A stretch of 64,000 nucleotides of DNA from Mycolicibacterium goodii (GTDB lineage Bacteria; Actinomycetota; Actinomycetes; Mycobacteriales; Mycobacteriaceae), in contig NZ_CP092364.2 of assembly GCF_022370755.2 (NCBI RefSeq), positions 992,001 through 1,056,000 on the forward strand. The letters run 5' to 3'. Positions 27,188 to 36,506 of this stretch are shown here, in pieces. The stretch's first letter is position 1; the number at the start of each line of letters is the position of its first letter. The position numbers were made by a program, and so were the translations under genes. The notes under the pieces were generated by a model. The model searched no databases, was not told where the DNA came from, and worked only from the letters and a program-made list of their open reading frames with translations.

Positions 27188-29788
27188 GTGAAAGCCCTTC
27201 GCCGGTTCACTGTCCGCACGCATCTGCCGGAGCGGTTGGCCGCTCTTGAGCGCCTCTCGATCAACCTCCGCTGGTCGTGGCACAAACCGACCCAGGATCT
27301 GTTCGCGGCAATCGATCCGGAACAGTGGGCGCGCACCGACGGCGACCCCGTCGCGCTGCTCGGAGCGGTCAGCCCGAGGCGGCTCGACGAGCTCGCGGCG
27401 GACCACTCGTTTCTGCAGCGGCTCGACGATCTCGCCGCCGATCTCGACAATTACCTGACCCGGCCGCTGTGGTACCAGCAGCAGCTCGACGCCGGGGTGG
27501 CCATGCCCAAGGGCATCGCGTACTTCTCGATGGAGTTCGGCGTCGCGACCGTGCTGCCGAACTACTCCGGTGGTCTGGGCATCCTGGCCGGTGACCACCT
27601 CAAGTCCGCGTCCGACCTCGGCTTGCCGTTGATCGCGGTCGGCCTGTACTACCGCTCGGGCTACTTCCGGCAGTCGCTGACCGCCGACGGGTGGCAGCAC
27701 GAGAACTACCCGTCGCTGGATCCGCAGGGCCTGCCGTTGCGGCTGCTGACGGCCGCGAGCGGGGACCCGGTGCTGATCGAGCTCGCCCTGCCCGACGGCA
27801 GCGATCTGCGGGCGCGGGTGTGGATCGCGCAGGTCGGCCGGATTCCGTTGCTGCTGCTCGATTCCGACATCCCGGAGAACGAGCACGATCTGCGGGGCAC
27901 CACCGACCGCCTGTACGGCGGTGATCAGGAACACCGCATCAAGCAGGAGATCCTCGCCGGTATCGGCGGGGTCCGGGCGATCCGTGCGTTCACCGAGATC
28001 GAGGGTCTGCCCGCGCCCGAGGTGTTCCACATGAACGAGGGGCACGCCGGCTTCCTCGGGGCCGAGCGCATCCGTGAACTCGTGGCCGCCGGGCTCGACT
28101 TCGACACCGCGCTGGCGGTCGTGCGATCCTCGACCGTGTTCACGACGCACACACCGGTGCCCGCGGGCATCGACCGGTTCCCGGTGGACCTGGTCAAGCG
28201 CTACTTCGGCAGCCCGTCCGGCGGTCCAGCCGATTCCCGGCTGCTGCCCGGTGTGCCGCTGGAGCGGGTGATCGCGTTCGGCGCCGAGGACGATCCGTCG
28301 AAGTTCAACATGGCCCACATGGGTCTGCGGTTGGCGCAGCGGGCGAACGGTGTCTCGCTGCTGCACGGCCGGGTCAGCCGGACGATGTTCAACGAGCTGT
28401 GGCCGGGCTTCGATCCCGATGAGGTTCCGATCGGTTCGATCACCAACGGTGTGCACGCACCCACGTGGGCCGCGCCGCAGTGGCTGCAGTTGGGCCGGGA
28501 ACTGATCGGCGGTGAACTCGGCGAGTCGGCCCTGGAGTCCGAGGTGTGGGCACGCCTGCAGCAGGTCGAACCCGGCCATCTGTGGTGGATCCGCTCGCAA
28601 CTGCGCGAGACGCTGATCGCCGACGTGCGCGCCCGGCTGCGGCGGTCCTGTCTCGAACGCGGCGCCGCCGAAGCCGAACTTGGCTGGATCGCAACAGCTT
28701 TCGATCCCTCGGTGCTGACGATCGGCTTTGCGCGGCGCGTGCCGACGTACAAGCGCCTCACGCTCATGCTGCGTGACCCCGGGCGCCTGGAGAAGCTGCT
28801 GCTCGACGAGGACCGCCCGGTGCAGTTGATCGTGGCGGGCAAATCGCATCCGGCCGACGACGGTGGCAAGGCGCTGATCCAGCAGGTGGTGCGGTTCGCC
28901 GACCGTCCCGAGGTGCGCCACCGCATCGCATTCCTGCCGGACTACGACATGTCGATGGCACGGTTGCTGTACTGGGGCTGCGACGTGTGGCTCAACAACC
29001 CGCTGCGACCGCTCGAGGCGTGCGGTACGTCGGGCATGAAGAGCGCGCTCAACGGGGGGCTCAACCTGTCGATCCGTGACGGCTGGTGGGACGAGTGGTA
29101 CGACGGCGAGAACGGATGGGAGATACCGACCGCCGACGGTCTCGACGACGGCCGCCGCGACGATCTGGAGGCGGCCGCGCTCTACGACCTGCTCGAGAAC
29201 GCCGTCGCGCCCAAGTTCTACGAACGTGACGAACACGGTGTGCCGACGCGCTGGGTCGAGATGGTGCGCCACACCCTTCAGGTGCTCGGGCCCAAGGTGC
29301 TCGCGTCGCGCATGGTCCGCGACTACACCGAGAAGTACTACCTGCCCGCCGCGGAATCGTTGCGCATGACCGTCGAGGCGGCCTCCGGCGAACCGTTCAG
29401 CGCGGCACGGGAGTTGGCGGCATTCCGCCGCCGCGTCGAGGACGTGTGGCCCAAGGTGGAGATCACCGACGTCGACAGCTACGGCCTGCCGGACACCCCG
29501 CTGCTCGGCTGCGAGCTGACCTTGACCGCCACCGTGCAGCTCGCGGGCCTGCGGCCCGACGAGGTGGTGGTGCAAGCCGTGCTGGGCCGAGTCGACGACA
29601 CCGACTCGATCGTTGATCCGGTGAAGGTTCCCATGGCACACACCGGACCCGACGGCAACGGCGCCGAGGTGTTCTCGGCCTGCACGCCGCTGCCGGTGGC
29701 CGGACCCGTCGGCTACACCGTCCGTGTCCTGCCGCACCACCGACTGCTGGCAGGCGACAACGAACTCGGACTGGTGAAGCTGGCGTGA
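27188..29788 (+). CDS. glgP: Alpha-glucan phosphorylase
   Basis: The 866-residue enzyme releases glucose-1-phosphate from alpha-glucan using pyridoxal phosphate. Motifs include YFSMEFGV near residue 115, HMNEGHAGFL, and LEACGTSGMKSALNGGLN near 610-640, the PLP and phosphate region. GTG start (VKALRRFTVRTHL) fits family length; codons further upstream lack support. The last four bases overlap the start of the streptogramin-lyase-like gene. Confidence 0.95.
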   Translation: MKALRRFTVRTHLPERLAALERLSINLRWSWHKPTQDLFAAIDPEQWARTDGDPVALLGAVSPRRLDELAADHSFLQRLDDLAADLDNYLTRPLWYQQQLDAGVAMPKGIAYFSMEFGVATVLPNYSGGLGILAGDHLKSASDLGLPLIAVGLYYRSGYFRQSLTADGWQHENYPSLDPQGLPLRLLTAASGDPVLIELALPDGSDLRARVWIAQVGRIPLLLLDSDIPENEHDLRGTTDRLYGGDQEHRIKQEILAGIGGVRAIRAFTEIEGLPAPEVFHMNEGHAGFLGAERIRELVAAGLDFDTALAVVRSSTVFTTHTPVPAGIDRFPVDLVKRYFGSPSGGPADSRLLPGVPLERVIAFGAEDDPSKFNMAHMGLRLAQRANGVSLLHGRVSRTMFNELWPGFDPDEVPIGSITNGVHAPTWAAPQWLQLGRELIGGELGESALESEVWARLQQVEPGHLWWIRSQLRETLIADVRARLRRSCLERGAAEAELGWIATAFDPSVLTIGFARRVPTYKRLTLMLRDPGRLEKLLLDEDRPVQLIVAGKSHPADDGGKALIQQVVRFADRPEVRHRIAFLPDYDMSMARLLYWGCDVWLNNPLRPLEACGTSGMKSALNGGLNLSIRDGWWDEWYDGENGWEIPTADGLDDGRRDDLEAAALYDLLENAVAPKFYERDEHGVPTRWVEMVRHTLQVLGPKVLASRMVRDYTEKYYLPAAESLRMTVEAASGEPFSAARELAAFRRRVEDVWPKVEITDVDSYGLPDTPLLGCELTLTATVQLAGLRPDEVVVQAVLGRVDDTDSIVDPVKVPMAHTGPDGNGAEVFSACTPLPVAGPVGYTVRVLPHHRLLAGDNELGLVKLA

Positions 29789-30633
29789 GCAAGGCGCTCA
29801 AGGTCGGGCTCGATGGCGGACCCTACGCGCTCGCGGCCGGTCCGGACGGCGCGATGTGGGTGACGCTGGTGCACAGCGGCGAGATCGCGCGCGTCACCGA
29901 CTCCGGTGCTGTGACGGTGTATCCGATTGCGCCGCAGGCCCGTCCGTCGATCATCACGGCCGGTCCCGACGGAGCGATGTGGTTCACGCGCGCGGGCGAC
30001 GACCGGATCGGCCGGATCACCGTCGACGGTGAGCTCACCGCGTTCGAATTGGCCGAGGACAGTGCACCGTTCGGCATCGCCGCCGGGCCCGACGGTGCGT
30101 TGTGGTTCACCGCGATGACCTCGGGTGAGGTCTGCCGGATCAGTGTGGACGGTGAGGTGACGAGTGCGGCCGTGGTCGGTGGCATGCCCTCGATGATCAC
30201 CGCGGGGCCCGACGGTGCCATGTGGTTCACGATCAACCAGGGCAATGCGATCGGCAGACTCGAAACCGACGGCACCTTGACGGTGCGCGAACTGCCCACG
30301 CCCGCAGCCGGTCCGGTGGGGATCACCGCATCGCACGACGACGCGGTGTGGTTCACCGAGATCGGGGCCGACCAACTCGGCCGCATCCCGCTCGACGACG
30401 CGATCCAGGAACTCGAGCTTCCCGGCAAGCCCCACGCCGTGATCGCCGACCCGGACGACGGCGTGTGGGTGAGCCTGTGGGGCGCCGATCAACTGGCACG
30501 GGTCAGCGGTGACGGTGACGTGGTGACGATCGATCTGCCCTCCGGCAGCGAACCGCACGGCCTCGCGATCGGTCCGGACGGCGCGGCCTGGGTGGCGCTG
30601 GAAGCCGGGTTCGTGCTGCGCATGCCGACCTGA
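29785..30633 (+). CDS. Streptogramin B lyase-like beta-propeller protein (Vgb family)
   Basis: The 282-residue protein is made of about seven repeats of the type AGPDGAMWFT...IGRI, a Vgb beta-propeller. Vgb enzymes open the cyclic depsipeptide of streptogramin B by elimination. The catalytic set known from VgbB, His228, Glu268 and His270, appears here as PHAV and SEPHGL, so activity is plausible. GTG start inside the glgP stop (GTGA overlap), so expression is tied to glycogen breakdown. It could also be a sugar or glycoconjugate lyase of the same fold. Confidence 0.85.
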   Translation: MSKALKVGLDGGPYALAAGPDGAMWVTLVHSGEIARVTDSGAVTVYPIAPQARPSIITAGPDGAMWFTRAGDDRIGRITVDGELTAFELAEDSAPFGIAAGPDGALWFTAMTSGEVCRISVDGEVTSAAVVGGMPSMITAGPDGAMWFTINQGNAIGRLETDGTLTVRELPTPAAGPVGITASHDDAVWFTEIGADQLGRIPLDDAIQELELPGKPHAVIADPDDGVWVSLWGADQLARVSGDGDVVTIDLPSGSEPHGLAIGPDGAAWVALEAGFVLRMPT

Positions 30634-30644
30634 CTTGCGGACCG

Positions 30645-32087
30645 TCAGGCGAACCGTCTGAGGCAGCGGTCCACGTCGCCGAGGATGCCCACCCGGAACG
30701 CGTCGATGCGCGAGAACCCCGACGGCACCGAGTCGCCGTTGACGTCGCCTGCCACCAGCCCGGTGGTGAGGATGCCCGAGATGGCCTCGTCGACGTCGCC
30801 CGCCGTCAGCACGATCGTGTTGCCGTCGGGTGTGGTGACCGGCTGACTCAGCTTGGCGGTCGCCACACCCGTCAGGCATGCGGTGCGCAGCGCGGCCTGC
30901 GCGTTGTCGAGCACCAGGCCCCGCTCGTGCTGCAGCGCCACCATGTACCGCGAGATCAGCAGTGAGTAGGCGCTGTTGTCACCGAGCGCCAGGGCACCCA
31001 CCTGGCCCTCCTCCGGCTTGAACCCGACGGTTTCCAACTCGTCGAGGTCGACGACGATCGTGTTGGTGGCCGGGCAGTACGACGTGGGCGGGCTCGGCCT
31101 GGCGTCCGGGCAGTCGTCGGCGTCGCGCGCCGCGAAGCTCAGGCGCGGCGGGTTCTCCGGTTCGAACACGACGTTGAGTGCGTCGACCATCGAGCGCACC
31201 GACTGTTCGGTGATCGGCAGTTCGCCGGTCTGGTCCTCCGGCAGCAGCACCGGGAGGTCGCCGCGGCGCTGGCTGATCTCCTTGACGTCGATCGCCGCGC
31301 ACGCCGCCGCGCCGTCGGTGAAACCGAACTGGAACGCCGAGATCCGCTCGAACGCCGAGCCGTGCTCGTCGACCCCGAGTTGCGCGTCGTTCTCGGTGAG
31401 CAGCGGGTCGCGGAACGCGATCACCGCGGCGAGCAGATTGTTCAGGCCGTCGCCGGTACCGAGCGTGAAACGCGGCGAATTGCCTTCGGCCACCCAGCGC
31501 ATGTACGTCCCGGCCAGGCAGTCCGCCTGCTGTTCGGACACCAGGGTGGGGGTGTTACGCCGAACGAGTTTGGCCTGCTGCTGGATCGCGTGACCGTATT
31601 CGTGGGCGAGCACCATCACCACACCCATGTCGCCGTTCTGCTTGCGCAGCGTCGGCAACAGCACGCCGCGGTCCCAGCCGATCGTGCGATCCGGTTTGCA
31701 GTACGCGGCGTTCACCAGACCGAAGGTGCTCAGCCCGCAGAACTCGCCGTCGAAACTCTCGGCGTCCCAGGAGATCAGCTCTTTGACCGGCGTGAAATCG
31801 CCCTCGAACGTCTCGCCGTACGCGGCGGACCAGAACTCCTCGATGTCGCTGATCGCGCTCGCGGCCAGCTCGTCGATCTTGCCGCCGTCGGAGTCCTCGA
31901 CCTCGCGCGTCGGTTCGGCCGCATCGGGCCGCAAACCGCTGGGGCCCTCGGTCGCGGGCATACCGGCAACCGAGAACGGATCGGCGAAGACCGACACCGC
32001 GCTGCCATCGACGATCGTCGAGCAGGCGGCGAGCGGCACCACGGCACAGGCTGCGATCAGCGCGCCGAGGAGGTGACGTCGGCTCAT
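30645..32087 (-). CDS. Lipoprotein zinc metallopeptidase (neutral zinc peptidase family), copy 1
   Basis: The 480-residue protein begins with a lipoprotein signal peptide (MSRRHLLGALIAACAVVPLA then Cys in the lipobox LAAC). The zinc motif HEYGH lies in MVLAHEYGHAIQQQA, the pattern of PF04228-type peptidases, and a later conserved block is DGAAACAAIDVKEISQRRGD. It would act outside the membrane as an anchored peptidase; no substrate is known. It follows dinG by 89 bases on the same strand and is a paralogue of 46581-48050. Confidence 0.85.
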   Translation of the reverse strand: MSRRHLLGALIAACAVVPLAACSTIVDGSAVSVFADPFSVAGMPATEGPSGLRPDAAEPTREVEDSDGGKIDELAASAISDIEEFWSAAYGETFEGDFTPVKELISWDAESFDGEFCGLSTFGLVNAAYCKPDRTIGWDRGVLLPTLRKQNGDMGVVMVLAHEYGHAIQQQAKLVRRNTPTLVSEQQADCLAGTYMRWVAEGNSPRFTLGTGDGLNNLLAAVIAFRDPLLTENDAQLGVDEHGSAFERISAFQFGFTDGAAACAAIDVKEISQRRGDLPVLLPEDQTGELPITEQSVRSMVDALNVVFEPENPPRLSFAARDADDCPDARPSPPTSYCPATNTIVVDLDELETVGFKPEEGQVGALALGDNSAYSLLISRYMVALQHERGLVLDNAQAALRTACLTGVATAKLSQPVTTPDGNTIVLTAGDVDEAISGILTTGLVAGDVNGDSVPSGFSRIDAFRVGILGDVDRCLRRFA

Positions 32088-32176
32088 ACGTGGCGCCTTC
32101 CGGTGCACTCGACAGCGGCCGGGATGGCGCGCCTTGACTGCAGTCAGGATAGTGAACCATCGCTGGCCAGAGCGCG

Positions 32177-34177
32177 TTATCGGCGTGCGCCGCGCAATCT
32201 CTGCAGTGCCTGGCGCACCCGCTCGGGGTCGGTGGTGGCCCAGAACGGCGGCAGCGAGGCCCGCAGGTAGCCGCCATAGCGCGCCGTCGCCAGCCGTGAA
32301 TCCAGCACGGCGACCACGCCCCGGTCGTCGGTGTGGCGCAGCAACCGGCCCGCGCCCTGCGCGAGCAACAGCGCGGCATGATTGGCCGCGACGGCCATGA
32401 ACCCGTTGCCGCCGTGCGCGGTGATGGCCCGCTGGCGTGCGGTGAGCAGCGGGTCGTCGGGCCGCGGGAACGGGATCCGGTCGATGATCACCAGCTGTAG
32501 CGACGGCCCGGGCACATCGACCCCCTGCCACAGCGACAGCGTGCCGAACAACGATGTCTCCGGATCGGCGGAAAACTGTTGCACCAGAGCCGACGTCGTG
32601 TCCTCGCCCTGGCACAGTACGGGCACCTCGAGCCGCTCCCGCATCACCTCTGCGGCGGCCCTGGCCGCGCGCATCGACGAGAACAGCCCGAGCGTGCGTC
32701 CGCCCGCGGCGGTGATGAGGCCCTCGATCTCGTCGAGGGCTGCCGGGCTGGTGCCCTCGCGTCCCGGCGCGGGCAGGTGCTTGGCGACATAGAGGATCGC
32801 CGACTTCGCGTGTTCGAACGGTGAGCCGACGTCGATGCCGCGCCAGCCCGGCCTGCCGGTCTTCGTGCCCGCCGCGTCGTCGTCGGGCCGGGTCGCCAGC
32901 CCCCAGTTGCGGGCCATCGCGTCGAAGTTGCCGCCGAGACACAGTGTGGCCGAGGTGAGTACCGCGGTGGTGTGCGCGAACAGACGCGTCCGCAGCAGAC
33001 CCGACACCGACATCGGCGCGACGCGCAGCACCGAGCGCACGGCATTGCCGCCGCCACCGCCGGACGGGCCGCCGCGTGCCGGGCCTTCGTCGTGGTCGAG
33101 CCACACCACGTCCGTGCGGTCCGGTATGGGCGGGACGAACGACGTGAGGATGCGGGTTGCGGTGTCGGCCACCTCGTTGAGCGCGGTGACGGCCTCGGTG
33201 CGGGCGGCCGCGGCCTGCGGATCGCTCGGCGTGGTGTCGATCGCCATGCGCACGGCGTTCGCGGAGTCGCGCACGGCGGTCAGATATGTGGCGAGTTCCT
33301 CGTCGAGCACATCGAGGCGGCCCGCGGGGATGTCGTAGAGCATCGACGACAACGTCGCGATCGATGCCTCCAGACGTTCGGCGAGTTCGGCGTCGACCAG
33401 CCGGGCCGAACGACGGTGTGCGACACCCATCGACGTGGGCGACAGCTCGCCGGTGGCGACACCGGTCACCCGGTCGGCCAGTTCGTGCGCCTCGTCGACC
33501 ACCAGCAACTCGTACTCGGGCAGCACGGAGTAGTCCGACAGCGCGTCGATCGCCAGCAGCGCGTGGTTGGTCACGACGATGTCGGCGTTGCCCGCCTTGT
33601 CGCGGGCGCGCTCGGCGAAGCAGTCGGTGCCGAACGGGCACCGCGACACCCCGATGCACTCGCGCGCGGACACGCTGACCTGACTCCAGGACCGGTCGGG
33701 CACGCCGGGGGTGAGCTCGTCACGGTCACCGGTCTCGGTGTCGGAGGACCATTCGATGAGCCGCTGGACGTCGCGGCCCAGCGCGGTCATCGCGACGGGG
33801 GAGAACAGCTCGTCCTGGGGCCGGTCGACCGGCTCGGCAGCCGCACCGTTGTGGACCTTGTTGAGGCACAGGTAATTACCGCGTCCTTTGAGCAGCGCGA
33901 AGCGCGGGCGGCGCGGCAGCACATCGGTCAGCGAGTCGGCCAACCGGGGCAGATCGCGGTCGACGAGTTGGCGCTGCAGCGCGATGGTCGCGGTCGACAC
34001 CACGACGGTCTGCTCGGCCTCCATGGCGCGGGCGATCGAGGGCACGAGATACGCCAGCGACTTGCCGGTGCCGGTGCCTGCCTGCACGGCCAGATGCTCG
34101 CCGGTCTCGAAGGCGTCGGCGACGGCCTGCGCCATCCGGACCTGACCGGGCCGGGTCGATCCGCCGAGCCCTTCCAC
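32177..34177 (-). CDS. dinG: DinG/XPD-like ATP-dependent iron-sulfur DNA helicase
   Basis: The SF2 helicase of 666 residues (from GTG at 34177) unwinds DNA 5' to 3'. Walker A is GTGTGKS, the Walker B box is VVDEAHE, four cysteines for the 4Fe-4S cluster are in NYLCLN, ECIGVSRCPFGTDC, and helicase motif VI is AQGAGRLLR. The true start is uncertain: sequence resembling the normal N-terminus continues upstream, where the only well-placed candidate is ACG at 34228, 6 bases after an AGGAG. It follows pncB in the same frame. Confidence 0.93.
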   Translation of the reverse strand: MEGLGGSTRPGQVRMAQAVADAFETGEHLAVQAGTGTGKSLAYLVPSIARAMEAEQTVVVSTATIALQRQLVDRDLPRLADSLTDVLPRRPRFALLKGRGNYLCLNKVHNGAAAEPVDRPQDELFSPVAMTALGRDVQRLIEWSSDTETGDRDELTPGVPDRSWSQVSVSARECIGVSRCPFGTDCFAERARDKAGNADIVVTNHALLAIDALSDYSVLPEYELLVVDEAHELADRVTGVATGELSPTSMGVAHRRSARLVDAELAERLEASIATLSSMLYDIPAGRLDVLDEELATYLTAVRDSANAVRMAIDTTPSDPQAAAARTEAVTALNEVADTATRILTSFVPPIPDRTDVVWLDHDEGPARGGPSGGGGGNAVRSVLRVAPMSVSGLLRTRLFAHTTAVLTSATLCLGGNFDAMARNWGLATRPDDDAAGTKTGRPGWRGIDVGSPFEHAKSAILYVAKHLPAPGREGTSPAALDEIEGLITAAGGRTLGLFSSMRAARAAAEVMRERLEVPVLCQGEDTTSALVQQFSADPETSLFGTLSLWQGVDVPGPSLQLVIIDRIPFPRPDDPLLTARQRAITAHGGNGFMAVAANHAALLLAQGAGRLLRHTDDRGVVAVLDSRLATARYGGYLRASLPPFWATTDPERVRQALQRLRGARR

Positions 34178-34237
34178 GGCGACGCCGAGCAGCTTGGTGA
34201 CGAGATTGATGTGGGCGGGGGCCGACGTGGCGAACTC

Positions 34238-35545
34238 CTAACGCTCGTCTGCGGTCATCCGCGTCGGGATCGCCGGTTCACCACGGGACAGCTTGAGGCC
34301 GTCCCACGGCAGACTGTGCAGTCCCGCCCTGACGCGCTCACGCGCCGCGGACAGATCATCGTCGGAGGTGTGCGAGACGGGTTCACCGCCTGTCACCAGC
34401 GGCACGGTGAGCTTCCTTGCCGACAGCGGGGATTCGATCTGTGGCGGTTTCCCGTAGGGATACACCACCTCTTCGACGATCGTGCCGGAGGCCTTCGCGA
34501 CCCGCAGCGCCTCCTTGCGGCCGCCGTGGGATTCCTTGCTGCTGCTGCGTTTGGCCACGGGCATGCCGTCGACCTCGACGAGCTTGTAGACCATGCTCGC
34601 GGTCGGGGCGCCGGAACCGGTGACCACCGAGGTGCCGACGCCGTAGCTGTCGACGGGTTCGGCGCGCAGGGCCGCGATCGCGTACTCGTCGAGGTCACCG
34701 GACACCACGATCTGCGTTTCGGTGGCGCCCAGTTCGTCGAGTTGGGCCCGCACCTGGCGCGCCAGCACCCCGAGATCCCCCGAGTCGATCCGCACCGCGC
34801 CCAGCTTCGGGCCCGCAGCGGCGATCGCGTTGGCGACGCCGGCGGTGATGTCGTAGGTGTCCACCAGCAACGTCGTCTCGACGCCGAGCGCGGCGACCTG
34901 GCCGCGGAACGCGGCCTGCTCGTCGGGGCCCGAGACCGTGGTGTGCAGCAGCGTGTAGGCGTGTGCGGCGGTGCCGAGCGCGGGCACGCCATGGCGGCGC
35001 TGGGCCTCCAGGTTCGACGAGCCGGCGAAGCCGGCCAGATAGGCGGCGCGGGCCGCGGCGACCGCGGCGTACTCGTGGGTGCGGCGCGAGCCCATCTCGA
35101 TGATCGGGCGGCCCTGCGCGGCGCTGGTCATGCGCGCGGCCGCCGACGCGATCGCGGTGTCGTGGTTGAAGATTGACAGCACCAGCGTCTCGAGGAGGAC
35201 ACACTCGGCGAACGTGCCGTGCACCGACAGGACCGGTGAGCCGGGGAAGTACAGCTCACCTTCGGGATAACCGTCGATGTCGCCGCCGAACCGGTAGCCG
35301 GCAAGGTAGTCGATGGTGTCGGCGTCGAGGAAGTCGCGCAGGATCTGAAGGTCGTCGGAATCGAACCTGAACCGGGTCACGGCTTCGACGAACCGCGCGG
35401 TCCCGGCCACGACGCCGTAGCGGCGGCCCTCGGGCAGGCGGCGGGCGAACACCTCGAACGTGGTCCTGCGGTGCGCGGTGCCATCGCGCAGCGCGGCGGC
35501 GAGCATGGTCAGCTCGTATTTGTCGGTGAGCAGCGCGACCGTCAC
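34238..35545 (-). CDS. pncB: Nicotinate phosphoribosyltransferase
   Basis: The 435-residue enzyme makes nicotinate mononucleotide from nicotinate and PRPP in the NAD salvage pathway. Typical features are [15 protein letters not shown] at the N-terminus, the catalytic-His region [30 protein letters not shown] and [13 protein letters not shown]. Divergent from clpS, with 66 bases between the start codons. Confidence 0.95.
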   Translation of the reverse strand: MTVALLTDKYELTMLAAALRDGTAHRRTTFEVFARRLPEGRRYGVVAGTARFVEAVTRFRFDSDDLQILRDFLDADTIDYLAGYRFGGDIDGYPEGELYFPGSPVLSVHGTFAECVLLETLVLSIFNHDTAIASAAARMTSAAQGRPIIEMGSRRTHEYAAVAAARAAYLAGFAGSSNLEAQRRHGVPALGTAAHAYTLLHTTVSGPDEQAAFRGQVAALGVETTLLVDTYDITAGVANAIAAAGPKLGAVRIDSGDLGVLARQVRAQLDELGATETQIVVSGDLDEYAIAALRAEPVDSYGVGTSVVTGSGAPTASMVYKLVEVDGMPVAKRSSSKESHGGRKEALRVAKASGTIVEEVVYPYGKPPQIESPLSARKLTVPLVTGGEPVSHTSDDDLSAARERVRAGLHSLPWDGLKLSRGEPAIPTRMTADER

Positions 35546-35599
35546 ATCTGCAACCGTAGAGCAACGACGGTGCGTTTAAGATCACCGCACCCTGATGGG

Positions 35600-35605
35600 T
35601 ATTGT
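35600..35605 (+). promoter_or_regulatory. Probable -10 element of a leaderless clpS transcript
   Basis: TATTGT fits TAnnnT and ends 6 bases before the clpS ATG, with no Shine-Dalgarno in between. Confidence 0.45.
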
Positions 35606-35611
35606 GGCGAC

Positions 35612-35914
35612 ATGGTTACACCGGCGAAGGCGCGACCGGGAACCCGTGAAGAAGTCGATGTCGCCTCGGTCGAGTCCACCGAAGCTCCGTGGGTGACCAT
35701 CGTCTGGGACGATCCGGTCAACCTGATGAGCTACGTCACCTACGTATTCCAGAAGCTGTTCGGGTACAGCGAACCGCATGCCACCAAGCTGATGCTTCAG
35801 GTGCACAACGAGGGCAAGGCCGTGGTGTCGGCCGGCAGCCGTGAGTCGATGGAGGTCGACGTGTCCAAACTGCATGCCGCGGGGCTCTGGGCCACCATGC
35901 AACAGGACCGCTGA
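35612..35914 (+). CDS. clpS: ATP-dependent Clp protease adaptor ClpS
   Basis: The 100-residue adaptor delivers N-degron proteins to ClpC/ClpP. The N-degron pocket is built from [20 protein letters not shown], with the conserved Asp-Pro-Val-Asn and Met, and [17 protein letters not shown]. Start at MVTPAK gives the usual unstructured N-terminal tail. It is followed after 6 bases by the DUF2017 gene. Confidence 0.95.
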   Translation: MVTPAKARPGTREEVDVASVESTEAPWVTIVWDDPVNLMSYVTYVFQKLFGYSEPHATKLMLQVHNEGKAVVSAGSRESMEVDVSKLHAAGLWATMQQDR

Positions 35915-35920
35915 TCGACG

Positions 35921-36499
35921 GTGCGCAAGTGGAAGCGGGTCGAGACCGCTGACGGACCGCGGTTCCGGTCGGCTCTCGAGGGGCATGAGGCCGCGCTGCT
36001 GTCCAGCCTGGTCGGTTCGATGCTCGGAATGCTCGACGAACGCGAATCAACAGCTCCCGCAGACGAACTCGAAGCCATAACCGGCATCAAGACCGGGCAT
36101 TCGCGGCCGCCCGAGGATGCCACGATGAAGCGGCTGCTGCCGGACTTCTTCCGCCCGCAGACCGATCACCCGGCGGGGTCGGGCACCGCGGAGAGCCTCA
36201 ACAGCGCGCTGCGCGGCCTGCATGAGCCCGCGATCATCGACGCCAAACGTCAAGCGGCGCAACGGTTGCTGGCCACTGTCCCGGACGGCGGCGGCAAGTT
36301 CGAACTGAACGAGGGCGACGCGCACGCCTGGGCGGCCGCGGTCAACGACGTGCGACTGGCGCTGGGCACCCTCCTCGACATCGGCCAGGACGGGCCCGAC
36401 CAGCTGCCCGCCGATCATCCGATGGCCGGTCACCTCGACGTCTATCAATGGCTGACGGTGCTGCAGGAATACCTGGTGCTCGGGCTGATGGGAAAGTAG
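35921..36499 (+). CDS. DUF2017 family protein
   Basis: The 192-residue, mostly helical cytoplasmic protein (GTG start) is conserved next to clpS across actinobacteria (Rv1332 type). No catalytic motif or membrane segment is visible. Conserved-looking segments are HEAALLSSLVGSMLGML and YQWLTVLQEYLVLGLMGK. A role linked to ClpS is suggested only by gene order. Confidence 0.8.
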   Translation: MRKWKRVETADGPRFRSALEGHEAALLSSLVGSMLGMLDERESTAPADELEAITGIKTGHSRPPEDATMKRLLPDFFRPQTDHPAGSGTAESLNSALRGLHEPAIIDAKRQAAQRLLATVPDGGGKFELNEGDAHAWAAAVNDVRLALGTLLDIGQDGPDQLPADHPMAGHLDVYQWLTVLQEYLVLGLMGK

Positions 36500-36506
36500 G
36501 GCACAC

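Noticed and set aside
32088-33659. An N-terminal extension of the first metallopeptidase overlapping dinG
   Set aside because: Composition is that of a frame shadow, while the ATG at 32087 is followed at once by a lipoprotein signal peptide.
34178-34240. Read-through fusion of pncB and dinG across the in-frame TAG
   Set aside because: The frames match, but an AGGAG at the stop followed by ACG at proper spacing gives a simpler reading; no stop read-through signal is visible.
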